64,000 nt of DNA from Pelagibacteraceae bacterium (lineage in GTDB: Bacteria; Pseudomonadota; Alphaproteobacteria; Pelagibacterales; Pelagibacteraceae): positions 310,001 through 374,000 of the forward strand of contig JAGYIF010000001.1 in assembly GCA_018402735.1 (NCBI GenBank), in the 5' to 3' direction. Both the position numbers and the translations under genes were made by a program. Positions 28,001 to 36,629 of this stretch are shown piece after piece. The notes beneath the pieces are model-generated. The model ran no database searches, was not told the origin of the DNA, and saw nothing but the letters and a program-made list of their open reading frames with translations. The stretch's first letter is position 1. Every line of letters starts with the position of its first letter.

Positions 28001-28763
28001 ATCAAAAAAATTTAGCTATAAGAAAAATATTTCGCACGGTTTTTGTTCCAGAAAAAATGGAAATTCAAATGGAATATATAATTCCTTAAACTGTGGTCTT
28101 GGGTCCAAAGACTTAAAAAAAAATGTCTACAAAAATCTGGATTATGTTAAAAAAAAAATAGGCTCAAAATATTTATGTCTAGTAAGTCAAAAACATAGTA
28201 ATAAAATTATTTGGTTAAAAAAATTTTCACAAATTCAAAAAAAAATAAAAATTGGTGATGCCGATGGAATATTTACTAAACTACACAACGTTGCTATTGG
28301 CATTTTAACTGCAGATTGTGCACCTATTCTTTTTGTAGATCAAAATAATAACTACATTTGTTGTGTTCACGCAGGATGGAAAGGTACGTTTTCAAACATT
28401 ATTCAAAAAGCTGTTGCACTTTTTCGTAAAAATAAAATTTTGCCAAAAAACATAAGAGTATGCATAGGACCCTGCATATCACAGGATAGTTATGAAGTGA
28501 AAGCTGATTTTTATAATAAATTTATATCGTCAAATACAAATTTCAAAAAATGCTTCTTATTTAAAAATAACAAGATTTATTTTAATTTGAGATATTTTAT
28601 AAAATTAAAACTAGCTAATGCTAAAATTTCCATGTCTAATATTTTTGATATTAATAAAGACACTTTTGTAAATAAATCCCTATTTTATAGCTACCGAAGG
28701 TCTCTGCTAAATGAAGAAAAAGATTATGGTAGAAATCTATCCTTGATCTCAAAATACCATTGA
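27990..28763 (+). CDS. pgeF: Peptidoglycan editing factor PgeF (YfiH, multicopper-oxidase laccase-like fold)
   Basis: 257 residues. PgeF is described as clearing incorrect muropeptide precursors; the fold also has purine nucleoside and laccase-like activities in other members. Metal-site motifs are present: LVSQKHSNKI, GDADGIFTK, GILTADCAPILF (Cys), VHAGWKGTF (His) and IGPCISQDSYEV. The start at 27990 overlaps the methyltransferase gene by 11 bases. A 6-bp hairpin (28764-28783) follows its stop, before prs. Confidence 0.92.
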   Translation: MIFKSKKFSYKKNISHGFCSRKNGNSNGIYNSLNCGLGSKDLKKNVYKNLDYVKKKIGSKYLCLVSQKHSNKIIWLKKFSQIQKKIKIGDADGIFTKLHNVAIGILTADCAPILFVDQNNNYICCVHAGWKGTFSNIIQKAVALFRKNKILPKNIRVCIGPCISQDSYEVKADFYNKFISSNTNFKKCFLFKNNKIYFNLRYFIKLKLANAKISMSNIFDINKDTFVNKSLFYSYRRSLLNEEKDYGRNLSLISKYH

Positions 28764-28794
28764 ATACCCTTAATGTTGGGTATATAAAAAATAA

Positions 28795-29724
28795 ATGAAG
28801 ATTGTATCTGGCACAAATAATCCTAAGTTAAGCGAAGAAATTGCGAAGTATCTAAAAACCAAAATTGTTAATAGTAACATCAAACGATTTGCCGACTCAG
28901 AAGTCTATATTGAAATAAATGAAAACATGAGAGGGTCTGAAGTCTTTGTTATACAAGGAACATCTTATCCAGCTAATGATAACATAATGGAATTGTTAGT
29001 CTGTATAGATGCATTACGCAGAGCTTCGGCTAAAAATATTACCGCTGTCCTTCCTTATTTTGGGTATGCTAGGCAAGATAGAAAAGTTACACCAAGATCA
29101 CCTATTAGTGCCAAACTAGTTGCAAATTTGATTACAAACGCAGGAGCTAATAGAGTTGTGACTTTAGACTTGCATGCAAATCAAATTCAAGGTTTTTTTG
29201 ATATACCCGTTGATAATCTTTTTGCCGCTCCTACTTTTGTTAAGGACATAAAAAAAAATATTAAATCTAAAAGCTTGGTATGTGTCGCCCCAGACGTTGG
29301 CGGTGTTGAAAGAGCAAGGGCAATCGGAAAAAGGCTTAATGCTGACCTTGCAATCATTGACAAAAGAAGATCTGGTCCAGGAAAATCCGAGGTCATGAAC
29401 GTTATTGGAAATGTTAATGGAAAAACATGTATTATTATCGACGACATGGTTGATAGCGGCGGAACTATATGCAGTGCAGCAGAAGCCTTGATAAAAAAAG
29501 GGGCCAAAAATGTTTATGCCTATGTTGTTCATGCTGTTCTGAGTGGGGATGCGGTACAAAAAATACAGAAATCGAAAATAAAGCAATTTGTGGTTACAAA
29601 TTCTATAGACAATTATAAAAAAATTAAAGGTTCTAAGATTAAAGTTATAAGTATTGCAGCTCTATTTGGGGAAGCTATGAATAGAATATCGGAGTCCAAG
29701 TCAGTTTCTAAGTTATTTAAATAA
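28795..29724 (+). CDS. prs: Ribose-phosphate pyrophosphokinase
   Basis: 309 residues. Makes PRPP from ribose 5-phosphate and ATP, the precursor of nucleotides, histidine and tryptophan. Motifs: RFADSEVYIEINENMRG, the ATP loop FGYARQDRKVTPR, the catalytic flexible loop IDKRRSGPGKSEVMN, and the PRPP-binding IIDDMVDSGGTI. All are in the expected order, and the length is standard. The gene is followed by rplY and pth, a frequent bacterial order (prs-rplY-pth-ychF). Confidence 0.98.
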   Translation: MKIVSGTNNPKLSEEIAKYLKTKIVNSNIKRFADSEVYIEINENMRGSEVFVIQGTSYPANDNIMELLVCIDALRRASAKNITAVLPYFGYARQDRKVTPRSPISAKLVANLITNAGANRVVTLDLHANQIQGFFDIPVDNLFAAPTFVKDIKKNIKSKSLVCVAPDVGGVERARAIGKRLNADLAIIDKRRSGPGKSEVMNVIGNVNGKTCIIIDDMVDSGGTICSAAEALIKKGAKNVYAYVVHAVLSGDAVQKIQKSKIKQFVVTNSIDNYKKIKGSKIKVISIAALFGEAMNRISESKSVSKLFK

Positions 29725-29791
29725 AAAAAATAACTTTTTTTATAAAGAATTCTTGAGTTTATACCCCTGGTGCTATACAACCTCCTCTCCT

Positions 29792-30508
29792 ATGGAAAAA
29801 AATTTAAATACATTAGAAGTAAACCTCCGAGAAACAAAAACTAAAGCTGACGTTAAAAAATTAAGATTAGACGGTTTTGTGCCTGGTGTGCTTTATGGCG
29901 ACATAGATCAGAATTTAAATTTATCAATTAAAAAAAACTCTTTAGAAAAATTTCTAAAGTCTGGAAATTTTATGAGTAAAGTAATTGAGATTAAAGTAGG
30001 TGGAAAAGATTATAAAGTTTTACCAAGAGCTATAGAATTTAATAAGTTAAATAATCAACCTATTCACATAGATTTCCAAACATTATCTGCCGGAACGAAG
30101 GTTATTGTTTGGATACCTGTAAAATTTATAAACGAAAATATTTGTCCTGGCCTAAAAATGGGGGGTGTTCTAAACATTGTTAGAAGAAAAGTTGAATTAA
30201 GTTGTCCTGCAGATCAGATACCTTCCGAATTAATTGTCGATCTAGCCGAAAAACAAATTAATGAAAGTATTCACATATCTGCTGTTAAACTTCCTGAAAA
30301 TGTTAAACCAACAATTCTAGATAGAGATTTTACTATAGCAACAGTAGCAGCTCCTACTGTTGTTAAAGAGCCGGAGCCAGCTGCTGCTGAAGCTGTTGCT
30401 GAGGGAACCGAAGGCGCTGAGGGTGCTGTTGCTAGTGCAGATGGAGCTGCGGATAAAAAAGACGCAAAAACTCAAGAAGACAAAGCTCCTGCTGATAAAA
30501 AGAAATAG
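29792..30508 (+). CDS. rplY: 50S ribosomal protein L25 (CTC/TL5 form)
   Basis: 238 residues from the ATG at 29792. A TTG at 29753 would add 13 residues unlike the family, so it is rejected. L25 binds 5S rRNA. The N-terminal L25 domain (LRETKTKADVKKLRLDGFVP, PGVLYGD) is joined to the beta-barrel CTC domain (PIHIDFQTLSAGTKV, VELSCPADQIPSELIVDL). The last 45 residues are an Ala/Glu/Lys-rich low-complexity tail. An extended -10 (TGCTATACA, TATACA at 29774-29779) lies only about 13 bases before the ATG, and no Shine-Dalgarno is seen, so the message may be nearly leaderless. Confidence 0.95.
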   Translation: MEKNLNTLEVNLRETKTKADVKKLRLDGFVPGVLYGDIDQNLNLSIKKNSLEKFLKSGNFMSKVIEIKVGGKDYKVLPRAIEFNKLNNQPIHIDFQTLSAGTKVIVWIPVKFINENICPGLKMGGVLNIVRRKVELSCPADQIPSELIVDLAEKQINESIHISAVKLPENVKPTILDRDFTIATVAAPTVVKEPEPAAAEAVAEGTEGAEGAVASADGAADKKDAKTQEDKAPADKKK

Positions 30509-30511
30509 TAG

Positions 30512-31069
30512 ATGTTCTTATTTGTTGGCTTAGGAAATCCTGATCCCAAACACAAAAATAATCGTCACAATATTGGTTTCATGATTATTGATAATCTTAA
30601 TAAGAGATTTAATTTATCTAAACAAAAACCAAAATTTAAAGGATTATTAACCAATGGTGAAATTGACAAACAAAAATTAATATTAGTAAAGCCTCTAACA
30701 TTCATGAATAATTCAGGTACCTGCATTAGAGAAATTCAGGATTACTACAAAATTATTCCCAAAAATGTTTTTGTATTTCATGATGATTTAGATCTAGATT
30801 TGGGAAAAATCAGATGTAAAATTGGAGGATCATCTGGTGGTCATAATGGGATCAAATCAATTGAGGATGCCATAGGTCCAAATTTTTACAGAATAAGAAT
30901 TGGAATTGGTCATCCTGGAGAAAAAGAATTAGTTGATAGCCACGTTTTAAATGATTTTACAATTGACGAGATAGAAACTGTTAATATCTCAATAAAAAAA
31001 ATATTAGATAATGTTCATCTTTTGATGCAACGAGATTTAGATAACTTTTCAAGTAAAAGTAATATTTGA
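30512..31069 (+). CDS. pth: Peptidyl-tRNA hydrolase
   Basis: 185 residues. Releases tRNA from prematurely dissociated peptidyl-tRNA. Family residues are present: LFVGLGNPDPKHKNNRHNIG with Asn and catalytic His in the first block, PLTFMNNSG, VFHDDLDL with the catalytic Asp, and GGSSGGHNGIKSIEDAIG. It starts three bases after rplY and its TGA overlaps the ychF ATG by one base. Confidence 0.97.
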   Translation: MFLFVGLGNPDPKHKNNRHNIGFMIIDNLNKRFNLSKQKPKFKGLLTNGEIDKQKLILVKPLTFMNNSGTCIREIQDYYKIIPKNVFVFHDDLDLDLGKIRCKIGGSSGGHNGIKSIEDAIGPNFYRIRIGIGHPGEKELVDSHVLNDFTIDEIETVNISIKKILDNVHLLMQRDLDNFSSKSNI

Positions 31070-32145
31070 TGGGATTTAAAGTTGGAATTGTAGGCTTGCC
31101 CAATGTTGGAAAATCTACAATGTTTAACGCATTAACCAAGTCTAAAAATGCTGAAGCAGCAAATTTTCCATTTTGTACCATAGAACCAAATATAGGTGTG
31201 GTAGCTGTTCCTGATGCTAGAATTGAAAAAATAAGCAAAATTGCAAATTCTAAGAAAATTATTCCCACATTAATTACTTTTGTAGACATAGCGGGCTTAG
31301 TTGCTGGCGCTTCAAAAGGTGAAGGTTTGGGTAATAAATTTTTATCCCATATTAGAGAAGTAGATGCGATTGTTCATCTTTTGCGTTGCTTTGAGTCAGA
31401 TGAAATACAAAATGTTAACAAAACTGTAGACCCAATTAGGGATTTTGAAATTATTGAAACAGAATTGATGCTGGCAGATTTAGATTCTTTGGAAAAAAGA
31501 ATTGGGAAAAAAAATAAAAATATTATTGAGAATGAAGAACTTACAAAACTAATCGAAAAATCTTATGAATGCTTAAAAGAAGGAAAGAATCCTTATTTTT
31601 TAAGAAATGAATTTGATTCTAAAATATTAAATAGTGCTTCTATATTAACATTAAAACCAAAAATTATTGTCTGCAATACTGGAGAAGAAAGTATTTCTAC
31701 TGGAAATCAATATACTGAAATTGTGAAAAGTAGATTCAAAGATGAAGAAGTTGTCAATATATCGGCTGAGATAGAGCAGCAAATTACAGAGCTGGGTGAA
31801 GCCGAAGCATTGGAATTTATGAAAGAACTAAACATTATTGAAACTGGACTAGATCGTGTTATTCGATCAAGCTACAAAGCTCTCAACTTAAGCACATATT
31901 TTACTGCTGGTCCTGAAGAAACTAGAGCCTGGACAATTCCAACCAATTGCAAAGCGCCGGATGCCGCTGAAGTAATTCATACTGATTTTAAAAAAGGATT
32001 TATTAAAGCAGAGACAATAGGTTATGAAGATTTTATACAATACAACGGTGAGGCTGGTGCTCGCGACAAAGGAAAATTACGAGTTGAAGGAAAAGATTAT
32101 TTAGTTAAAGATGGAGATATCTTACACTTTAGATTCAATACGTGA
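31069..32145 (+). CDS. ychF: Redox-regulated ATPase YchF (Obg-like)
   Basis: 358 residues from the ATG at 31069; a TTG three bases earlier is less likely. A TRAFAC-class P-loop protein that binds ATP rather than GTP and associates with ribosomes. Walker A is GLPNVGKSTMFN, switch II VDIAGLVAGASKGEGLGNKFL, then the NxxE-type motif (here VCNTGEES) and the C-terminal TGS domain (TFFTAGPEETRAWTI-like block: YFTAGPEETRAWTIP). Its last 24 bases overlap the 3' end of the convergent petC gene. Confidence 0.97.
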   Translation: MGFKVGIVGLPNVGKSTMFNALTKSKNAEAANFPFCTIEPNIGVVAVPDARIEKISKIANSKKIIPTLITFVDIAGLVAGASKGEGLGNKFLSHIREVDAIVHLLRCFESDEIQNVNKTVDPIRDFEIIETELMLADLDSLEKRIGKKNKNIIENEELTKLIEKSYECLKEGKNPYFLRNEFDSKILNSASILTLKPKIIVCNTGEESISTGNQYTEIVKSRFKDEEVVNISAEIEQQITELGEAEALEFMKELNIIETGLDRVIRSSYKALNLSTYFTAGPEETRAWTIPTNCKAPDAAEVIHTDFKKGFIKAETIGYEDFIQYNGEAGARDKGKLRVEGKDYLVKDGDILHFRFNT

Positions 32146-32916
32146 CCAAATTTTCTTTTTAATTAAATAAACTAAAATTGTAAGAATTAATAAATAAAGA
32201 ACAGACTTAAAACCTAATTTTTTTCTAACTTCTAAATGAGGTTCTGCAGCCCACATCATAAAAGAAGTTACATCTTTTGCCATTTGTTGCTCTGAAGCTT
32301 TCGTGCCATCCGAATACTCTACTGACCCATCACTTAACGGCTTAGACATTCTAATTTTATTACCGGACATGTATTTATTATAATAAACACCATCTTCTAA
32401 TTTAATATTTTCAGGAACTTTTTCCTCATAACCCATCAACACAGAATAAATATAATCAGCACCTCCAGGTCTCGCCTTAGCTAGCACGGACATATCTGGC
32501 GGATAGGCTCCCCCATTTGCAGATCTGGATGCATTTTCATTTGGATAAGGACTTTTAAACTTATCAGATGGCCTACCAGGTCTAGTAAACATTTCACCTT
32601 GAGCATTTGGTCCATCTGTAACTTCATATTGTGAGGCAATTGCTTTGACCTCTTCTTCTGTAAACTCTGGTCCTCCTTTTTCTCCTAAGTTTCGATAACT
32701 AACAAGACTCATGGAATGACAAGATGCACAAACTTCTTTGTAAACTTGAAAACCTCTTTGTAATGAAGCCCTATCAAATGTTCCAAAAAATCCTTCAAAT
32801 GACCAGTTAGGCTTTAAAAGTTCAGCTTGCGCTTCTTTAGAATAGAAAATATTAGAAATAAAGGCGAAAATAAGTAATATGCAAATAAAGTTAACTTTTA
32901 AAAAAAAAGTTTTCAT
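32122..32916 (-). CDS. petC: Cytochrome c1 of the bc1 complex
   Basis: 264 residues. Signal peptide (CILLIFAFISNIF...AQA), then the covalent heme site C63-A-S-C66-H67 in YKEVCASCHSM, the P-rich block GGAYPPDMSVLAKAR, and the axial Met region near NKIRMSKPLSDG. A C-terminal helix (SVLYLLILTILVYLI) anchors it, with the heme in the periplasm. It passes electrons from the Rieske centre to a soluble cytochrome c. It is the last gene of petA-petB-petC, and its stop lies inside the convergent ychF end. Confidence 0.97.
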   Translation of the reverse strand: MKTFFLKVNFICILLIFAFISNIFYSKEAQAELLKPNWSFEGFFGTFDRASLQRGFQVYKEVCASCHSMSLVSYRNLGEKGGPEFTEEEVKAIASQYEVTDGPNAQGEMFTRPGRPSDKFKSPYPNENASRSANGGAYPPDMSVLAKARPGGADYIYSVLMGYEEKVPENIKLEDGVYYNKYMSGNKIRMSKPLSDGSVEYSDGTKASEQQMAKDVTSFMMWAAEPHLEVRKKLGFKSVLYLLILTILVYLIKKKIWSRIESKV

Positions 32917-32919
32917 AAT

Positions 32920-34218
32920 TTATTTACTGAAAATATTTATTGTTTTAATTTTTCCTTGTTTTTTCCAATTTTCAAATTCGTGAATGCTTTCGGGCATGGG
33001 CAGTGGTTTTTCTGTGGCAGCCACCAGCGGAGCAAGGATAAAGAAAAAGGCAAAATAAAATGCTGTGGCTATTCTACCTATTACTACATAAATTCCATCT
33101 GCCGGTGCCGCTCCGATGTACATAAGTACGAAAAAATTTAGTACAAACAAAAATACACACTGCTTCCATATCGGTCTAAATACGCAGGATCTTACTCGGC
33201 TGAAATCTAGCCAAGGCAACAGACCCAATACAGCAATACTACCCACCATTGCTATGACCCCCATTAACTTATCTGGTATGACTCTTAAAATTGCGTAAAA
33301 GGGTAAAAAATACCATTCTGGAACAATGTGCGGTGGTGTAACTAATGGATTTGCAGGAATATAATTATCTGGGTGTCCTAAATAATTTGGAGCATACATC
33401 ATAACAGCAACAAAAATTAATAAAAAAACCAACATACCAACTAAATCTTTACTTGTTGTAAATGGAGAAAAAGAAACTGTATCTCTTGTATCCTTTGGCT
33501 CGATTCCTGAAGGATTATTCGAACCAACAATGTGAAGTGCTATTACATGAAATACAACTACGCCAACTATTAAAAAAGCAATCAACCAATGCAAAACATA
33601 AAAACGGTTTAAAGCTGCATCACCAACAGAATAATCACCCCACAACCAAGTAACTACAGATTCCCCAAAAAAAGGAATGGCTGAAAAAAGATTTGTTATA
33701 ACTGTGGCTCCCCAAAAACTCATTTGGCCCCAAGGCAATGTGTAGCCAAGAAAAGCAGTGGCCATCATCAAGAAAAATATAACAATTCCAATCAACCACA
33801 TTAACTGTCTTGGTTCTTTATATGAGCCATAATACAAACTTCTAAATATATGTAGATAGACTGCTATGAAGAAAAATGAGGTCAGATTCACATGAGCATA
33901 GCGAATAAGCCACCCAAAATTGACATCTCGCATAATTTTTTCTACAGAATCGAATGCATATTTCGTGTCAGGTTTATAGTGCATTCCCAAACTCAGTCCT
34001 GTAATAATTAAAAGTATCAAACATATAGTTAAAATTCCTCCAAAACTCCAAAAGTAACTAAGAGACTTTGGAACTTGAAAATCCAAATACTCATGCTTGA
34101 ACATTCGTATGACTGGAAGTCTGTTATCTATCCATCCAGTTATTCCTGTAAATGGAGATCCTCCAGTTTTATTAGTATGAACTGGTTTATATTTTTGTTC
34201 TAAATTGTCAGCACTCAT
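32920..34218 (-). CDS. petB: Cytochrome b of the bc1 complex
   Basis: 432 residues, full-length cytochrome b with eight membrane helices. The heme-ligand histidines are in IRYAHVNLTSFFFIAVYLHI and VLHWLIAFLIVGVVVFHVIA. The quinol-site motif PEWY is intact (HIVPEWYFLPFYAILR). It oxidises ubiquinol at the Qo site and reduces quinone at Qi. Four bases separate it from petC. It is a single polypeptide, as in alphaproteobacteria and mitochondria. Confidence 0.99.
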   Translation of the reverse strand: MSADNLEQKYKPVHTNKTGGSPFTGITGWIDNRLPVIRMFKHEYLDFQVPKSLSYFWSFGGILTICLILLIITGLSLGMHYKPDTKYAFDSVEKIMRDVNFGWLIRYAHVNLTSFFFIAVYLHIFRSLYYGSYKEPRQLMWLIGIVIFFLMMATAFLGYTLPWGQMSFWGATVITNLFSAIPFFGESVVTWLWGDYSVGDAALNRFYVLHWLIAFLIVGVVVFHVIALHIVGSNNPSGIEPKDTRDTVSFSPFTTSKDLVGMLVFLLIFVAVMMYAPNYLGHPDNYIPANPLVTPPHIVPEWYFLPFYAILRVIPDKLMGVIAMVGSIAVLGLLPWLDFSRVRSCVFRPIWKQCVFLFVLNFFVLMYIGAAPADGIYVVIGRIATAFYFAFFFILAPLVAATEKPLPMPESIHEFENWKKQGKIKTINIFSK

Positions 34219-34227
34219 TTTAATCCT

Positions 34228-34749
34228 TTAACCTATTTTAATTTTATCGCTACCAACAAATTCGTATTTTGGAACTTCTAAATTTGTAGGTGCTGGGCCT
34301 TTTCTAATTCTTCCTGAAGTATCGTAATGAGATCCGTGACAAGGACAAAACCATCCAGAATAATCGCCCTGTCCTCCTGCAGGCACACAACCTAGGTGAG
34401 TACATACTCCAATAACTACTAGCCACTCTTCTTTTATAACTCTAGCTTTATCTTCTTGGGGGTCTTTTAAATCTGCCATTTTTGTTTCTTTAGCTTTTAA
34501 AATATCCTCTTTAGTTCTCCTTTTGATAAAAACTGGCTTTCCTCTCCAAAGAACGGTTATTTCCTGACCTTCATTTACCCCAGAAATATCCACCTCGATA
34601 GAAGCTAAGGCCTTAACTGAAGAATCTGGATTCATGTGATTTATAATAGGAAATACAGCGGCTCCAACTCCAACAGCGCCAACTGTAGCGGTTACCGTTG
34701 TTAAAAAATCTCTTCTTGTAGATTTATCTTTATTTTTATTTTCGTTCAT
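34228..34749 (-). CDS. petA: Ubiquinol-cytochrome c reductase Rieske iron-sulfur subunit
   Basis: 173 residues. The N-terminus has a twin-arginine motif (STRRDFLTT) followed by the membrane helix, so it is probably exported folded by Tat and stays anchored. The 2Fe-2S ligands are in CTHLGCVP and CPCHGSHYD, followed by the Pro loop GPAPTNLEVP. It is first in petABC. Upstream, between petA and trmL, a perfect 6-bp inverted repeat (TTTCCT/AGGAAA, 34764-34781) spans a TATATA that may be the operon's -10. Confidence 0.98.
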   Translation of the reverse strand: MNENKNKDKSTRRDFLTTVTATVGAVGVGAAVFPIINHMNPDSSVKALASIEVDISGVNEGQEITVLWRGKPVFIKRRTKEDILKAKETKMADLKDPQEDKARVIKEEWLVVIGVCTHLGCVPAGGQGDYSGWFCPCHGSHYDTSGRIRKGPAPTNLEVPKYEFVGSDKIKIG

Positions 34750-34828
34750 ATTTATTTTCTAAGTTTCCTGTATATAGGAAAAATTAATAATATAATTCTA
34801 CTCAGAATGACGCATAATAATTAAATAA

Positions 34829-35275
34829 ATGATTAATATCGCCCTTTATCAACCAGATATACCACAAAATACGGCAGCAATAATAAGAATATGCGCGTGT
34901 CTAGGTATTAATTTAGAAATTATTAAACCATGCGGCTTTTTTTTTGATAAAAAAAAGATGAATAGAATTTATTTAGATTATCTTAATAACTGTAACCTAA
35001 AATTTTACGAATCATATGATGATTTTATATTAAAAAAAAAACAATCGAGATTAATTTTGCTTACTACAAAATCACAGAACAATTATACAAAATTTATCTT
35101 CGATAAAAATGATACTTTAATTTTTGGAAAAGAAAGCTCTGGTGTACCAAAAAATATACATGACAACATAAAAAATAAATTAACTATACCAATGACTAAA
35201 AATGTCAGATCTTTAAATATAGCTTCTTCTGTAGCCATAGTTGGCTCGGAAGTTTTAAGACAAATTAATTTATGA
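34829..35275 (+). CDS. trmL: tRNA (cytidine(34)-2'-O)-methyltransferase TrmL, SPOUT family
   Basis: 148 residues, a minimal SPOUT methyltransferase. Motif 1 (IALYQPDIPQNTAAIIRICA), motif 2 (LIFGKESSGVP) and motif 3 (IPMTKNVRSLNIASSVAIV) form the knotted SAM site. TrmL methylates the ribose of the wobble base in some leucine tRNAs. Assignment rests on these motifs and the single-domain length. It is divergent from petA and overlaps hemF by four bases. Confidence 0.93.
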   Translation: MINIALYQPDIPQNTAAIIRICACLGINLEIIKPCGFFFDKKKMNRIYLDYLNNCNLKFYESYDDFILKKKQSRLILLTTKSQNNYTKFIFDKNDTLIFGKESSGVPKNIHDNIKNKLTIPMTKNVRSLNIASSVAIVGSEVLRQINL

Positions 35276-36120
35276 AAATAAAATCTACTATTTTAAAAAA
35301 AAAATTAGCTTCATCTTGGTTTGTAGATTTGAGAAATCAAATATGTGAAAAATTTGAAGATATAGAAAATAAACATTCAGATAAAAAAATAAAATTTTTG
35401 CAAAAAAAATGGAAAAAATCTAAAACAAAATCTGAGGGTGGTGGAGAGATTTCTATTCTAAGAAACGGAAAAATTTTTGAAAAAGTGGGGGTGAATATTT
35501 CGGTAGTAAATGGTTTTTTTAATTCTGAATTCAAAAAAAAAATTCCAGGTACGAAGAAAAGCTCCAAGTTTTGGGCTGCTGGAATATCACTAGTAGCTCA
35601 TTTTCAGAATCCTAAAATTCCATCTCTTCATTTTAATACTCGATACATAGTAACTTCTAAAGAATGGTTTGGTGGAGGCATGGATGTAACCCCGTGTATT
35701 GCTGATAACAGGCAAAAAAAGTACTTTCATAGCGAATTAAAAAAAACTTGCGACCTTCATGATAAAAATTATTACAAAAAACACAAATCTAATTGTGATA
35801 AATATTTTTATCTTCCTCATAGAAAAGAGCCAAGGGGTGACGGTGGAATTTTTTATGATTATCTAAATACCAATAATTGGGAAAATGATTTTTCTTACAC
35901 AAAAGATGTTGGACTTGTTTTTTTAAAAATTGCAGAAAACATTATTCAAAAAAAATCTAAACATAAATGGAATGAACGTGATAAAAAAATACAATTAATT
36001 AAAAGGGCTCGATATGTTGAATTCAATTTACTATTCGATCGTGGTACAAAATTTGGTTTAGCAACTGATGGAAACATTGAAGCTATATTTATGTCTTTAC
36101 CACCTTCGGCATCATGGTAA
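35272..36120 (+). CDS. hemF: Oxygen-dependent coproporphyrinogen III oxidase
   Basis: 282 residues. HemF oxidatively decarboxylates coproporphyrinogen III in heme synthesis and needs O2. Family blocks: EGGGGEISIL-type turn (here SEGGGEISILRNG), HFNTRYIVTSKEWFGGGMDVTP, HRKEPRGDGGIFYD and the C-terminal RYVEFNLLFDRGTKFGL. The heme supports the bc1 complex and aa3 oxidase encoded in this window. No oxygen-independent HemN is visible here. It overlaps trmL by four bases and is followed by greA. Confidence 0.97.
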   Translation: MKIKSTILKKKLASSWFVDLRNQICEKFEDIENKHSDKKIKFLQKKWKKSKTKSEGGGEISILRNGKIFEKVGVNISVVNGFFNSEFKKKIPGTKKSSKFWAAGISLVAHFQNPKIPSLHFNTRYIVTSKEWFGGGMDVTPCIADNRQKKYFHSELKKTCDLHDKNYYKKHKSNCDKYFYLPHRKEPRGDGGIFYDYLNTNNWENDFSYTKDVGLVFLKIAENIIQKKSKHKWNERDKKIQLIKRARYVEFNLLFDRGTKFGLATDGNIEAIFMSLPPSASW

Positions 36121-36132
36121 TAATTAAACTAA

Positions 36133-36609
36133 ATGGAAAAAGAACCGATAACAATTCAGGGGCTAGAAAAAATCAAAACTGAGCTTGATGAAAGAAAACA
36201 AGTTACTAGAGCCAAAATTGTAGCAGCAATCTCAGAAGCTAGATCTCATGGTGATCTTAAAGAAAATGCAGAGTATCATGCTGCAAAGGAAGAGCAGGGC
36301 CTTAATGAAAAGAGAATTCAAGAACTAGAAACTTCTATAGCAATGGCTGAAGTTATTGATATTACCAAAATAAAACCTGATATCAAAGTAATCTTTGCAA
36401 GCACTATTATTGTCAAAGATTTAGAAACAGATAAAAAAAATACTTACAAAATTGTTGGTAGGGATGAATCTGATGTCAAAAATGGTTTTATTTATTACAA
36501 ATCACCTCTTGGAAGAGGATTTATTGGTAAACAAAAAAATGATTTTGTAACTATTGAAACTCCCTCTGGTGAAAAAAGTTTTGAAATTATTGACGTAAAA
36601 TATATCTAG
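36133..36609 (+). CDS. greA: Transcription elongation factor GreA
   Basis: 158 residues, standard length. GreA rescues backtracked RNA polymerase by stimulating transcript cleavage. The N-terminal coiled coil carries the tip acidic pair (ARSHGDLKENAEYHAAKEEQ), followed by the FKBP-like C-terminal domain (YKIVGRDESDVKNGFIYYKS, SPLGRGFIGK). It converges on the CCA-adding enzyme gene with 20 bases between the stops and no clear hairpin. Confidence 0.98.
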   Translation: MEKEPITIQGLEKIKTELDERKQVTRAKIVAAISEARSHGDLKENAEYHAAKEEQGLNEKRIQELETSIAMAEVIDITKIKPDIKVIFASTIIVKDLETDKKNTYKIVGRDESDVKNGFIYYKSPLGRGFIGKQKNDFVTIETPSGEKSFEIIDVKYI

Positions 36610-36629
36610 ATTAAGAAAATATTAATCAC

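Noticed and set aside
28764-28783. Hairpin ATACCC/GGGTAT after pgeF as an intrinsic terminator
   Set aside because: The stem is only 6 bp with an 8-base loop and is followed by A-rich and not T-rich sequence.
29164-29586. 140-codon minus-strand reading frame inside prs
   Set aside because: It is antisense to conserved prs motifs and shows no protein-family pattern.
29753-29791. TTG start for rplY 13 codons earlier
   Set aside because: The added residues are not part of the L25 family, and the region looks like a promoter.
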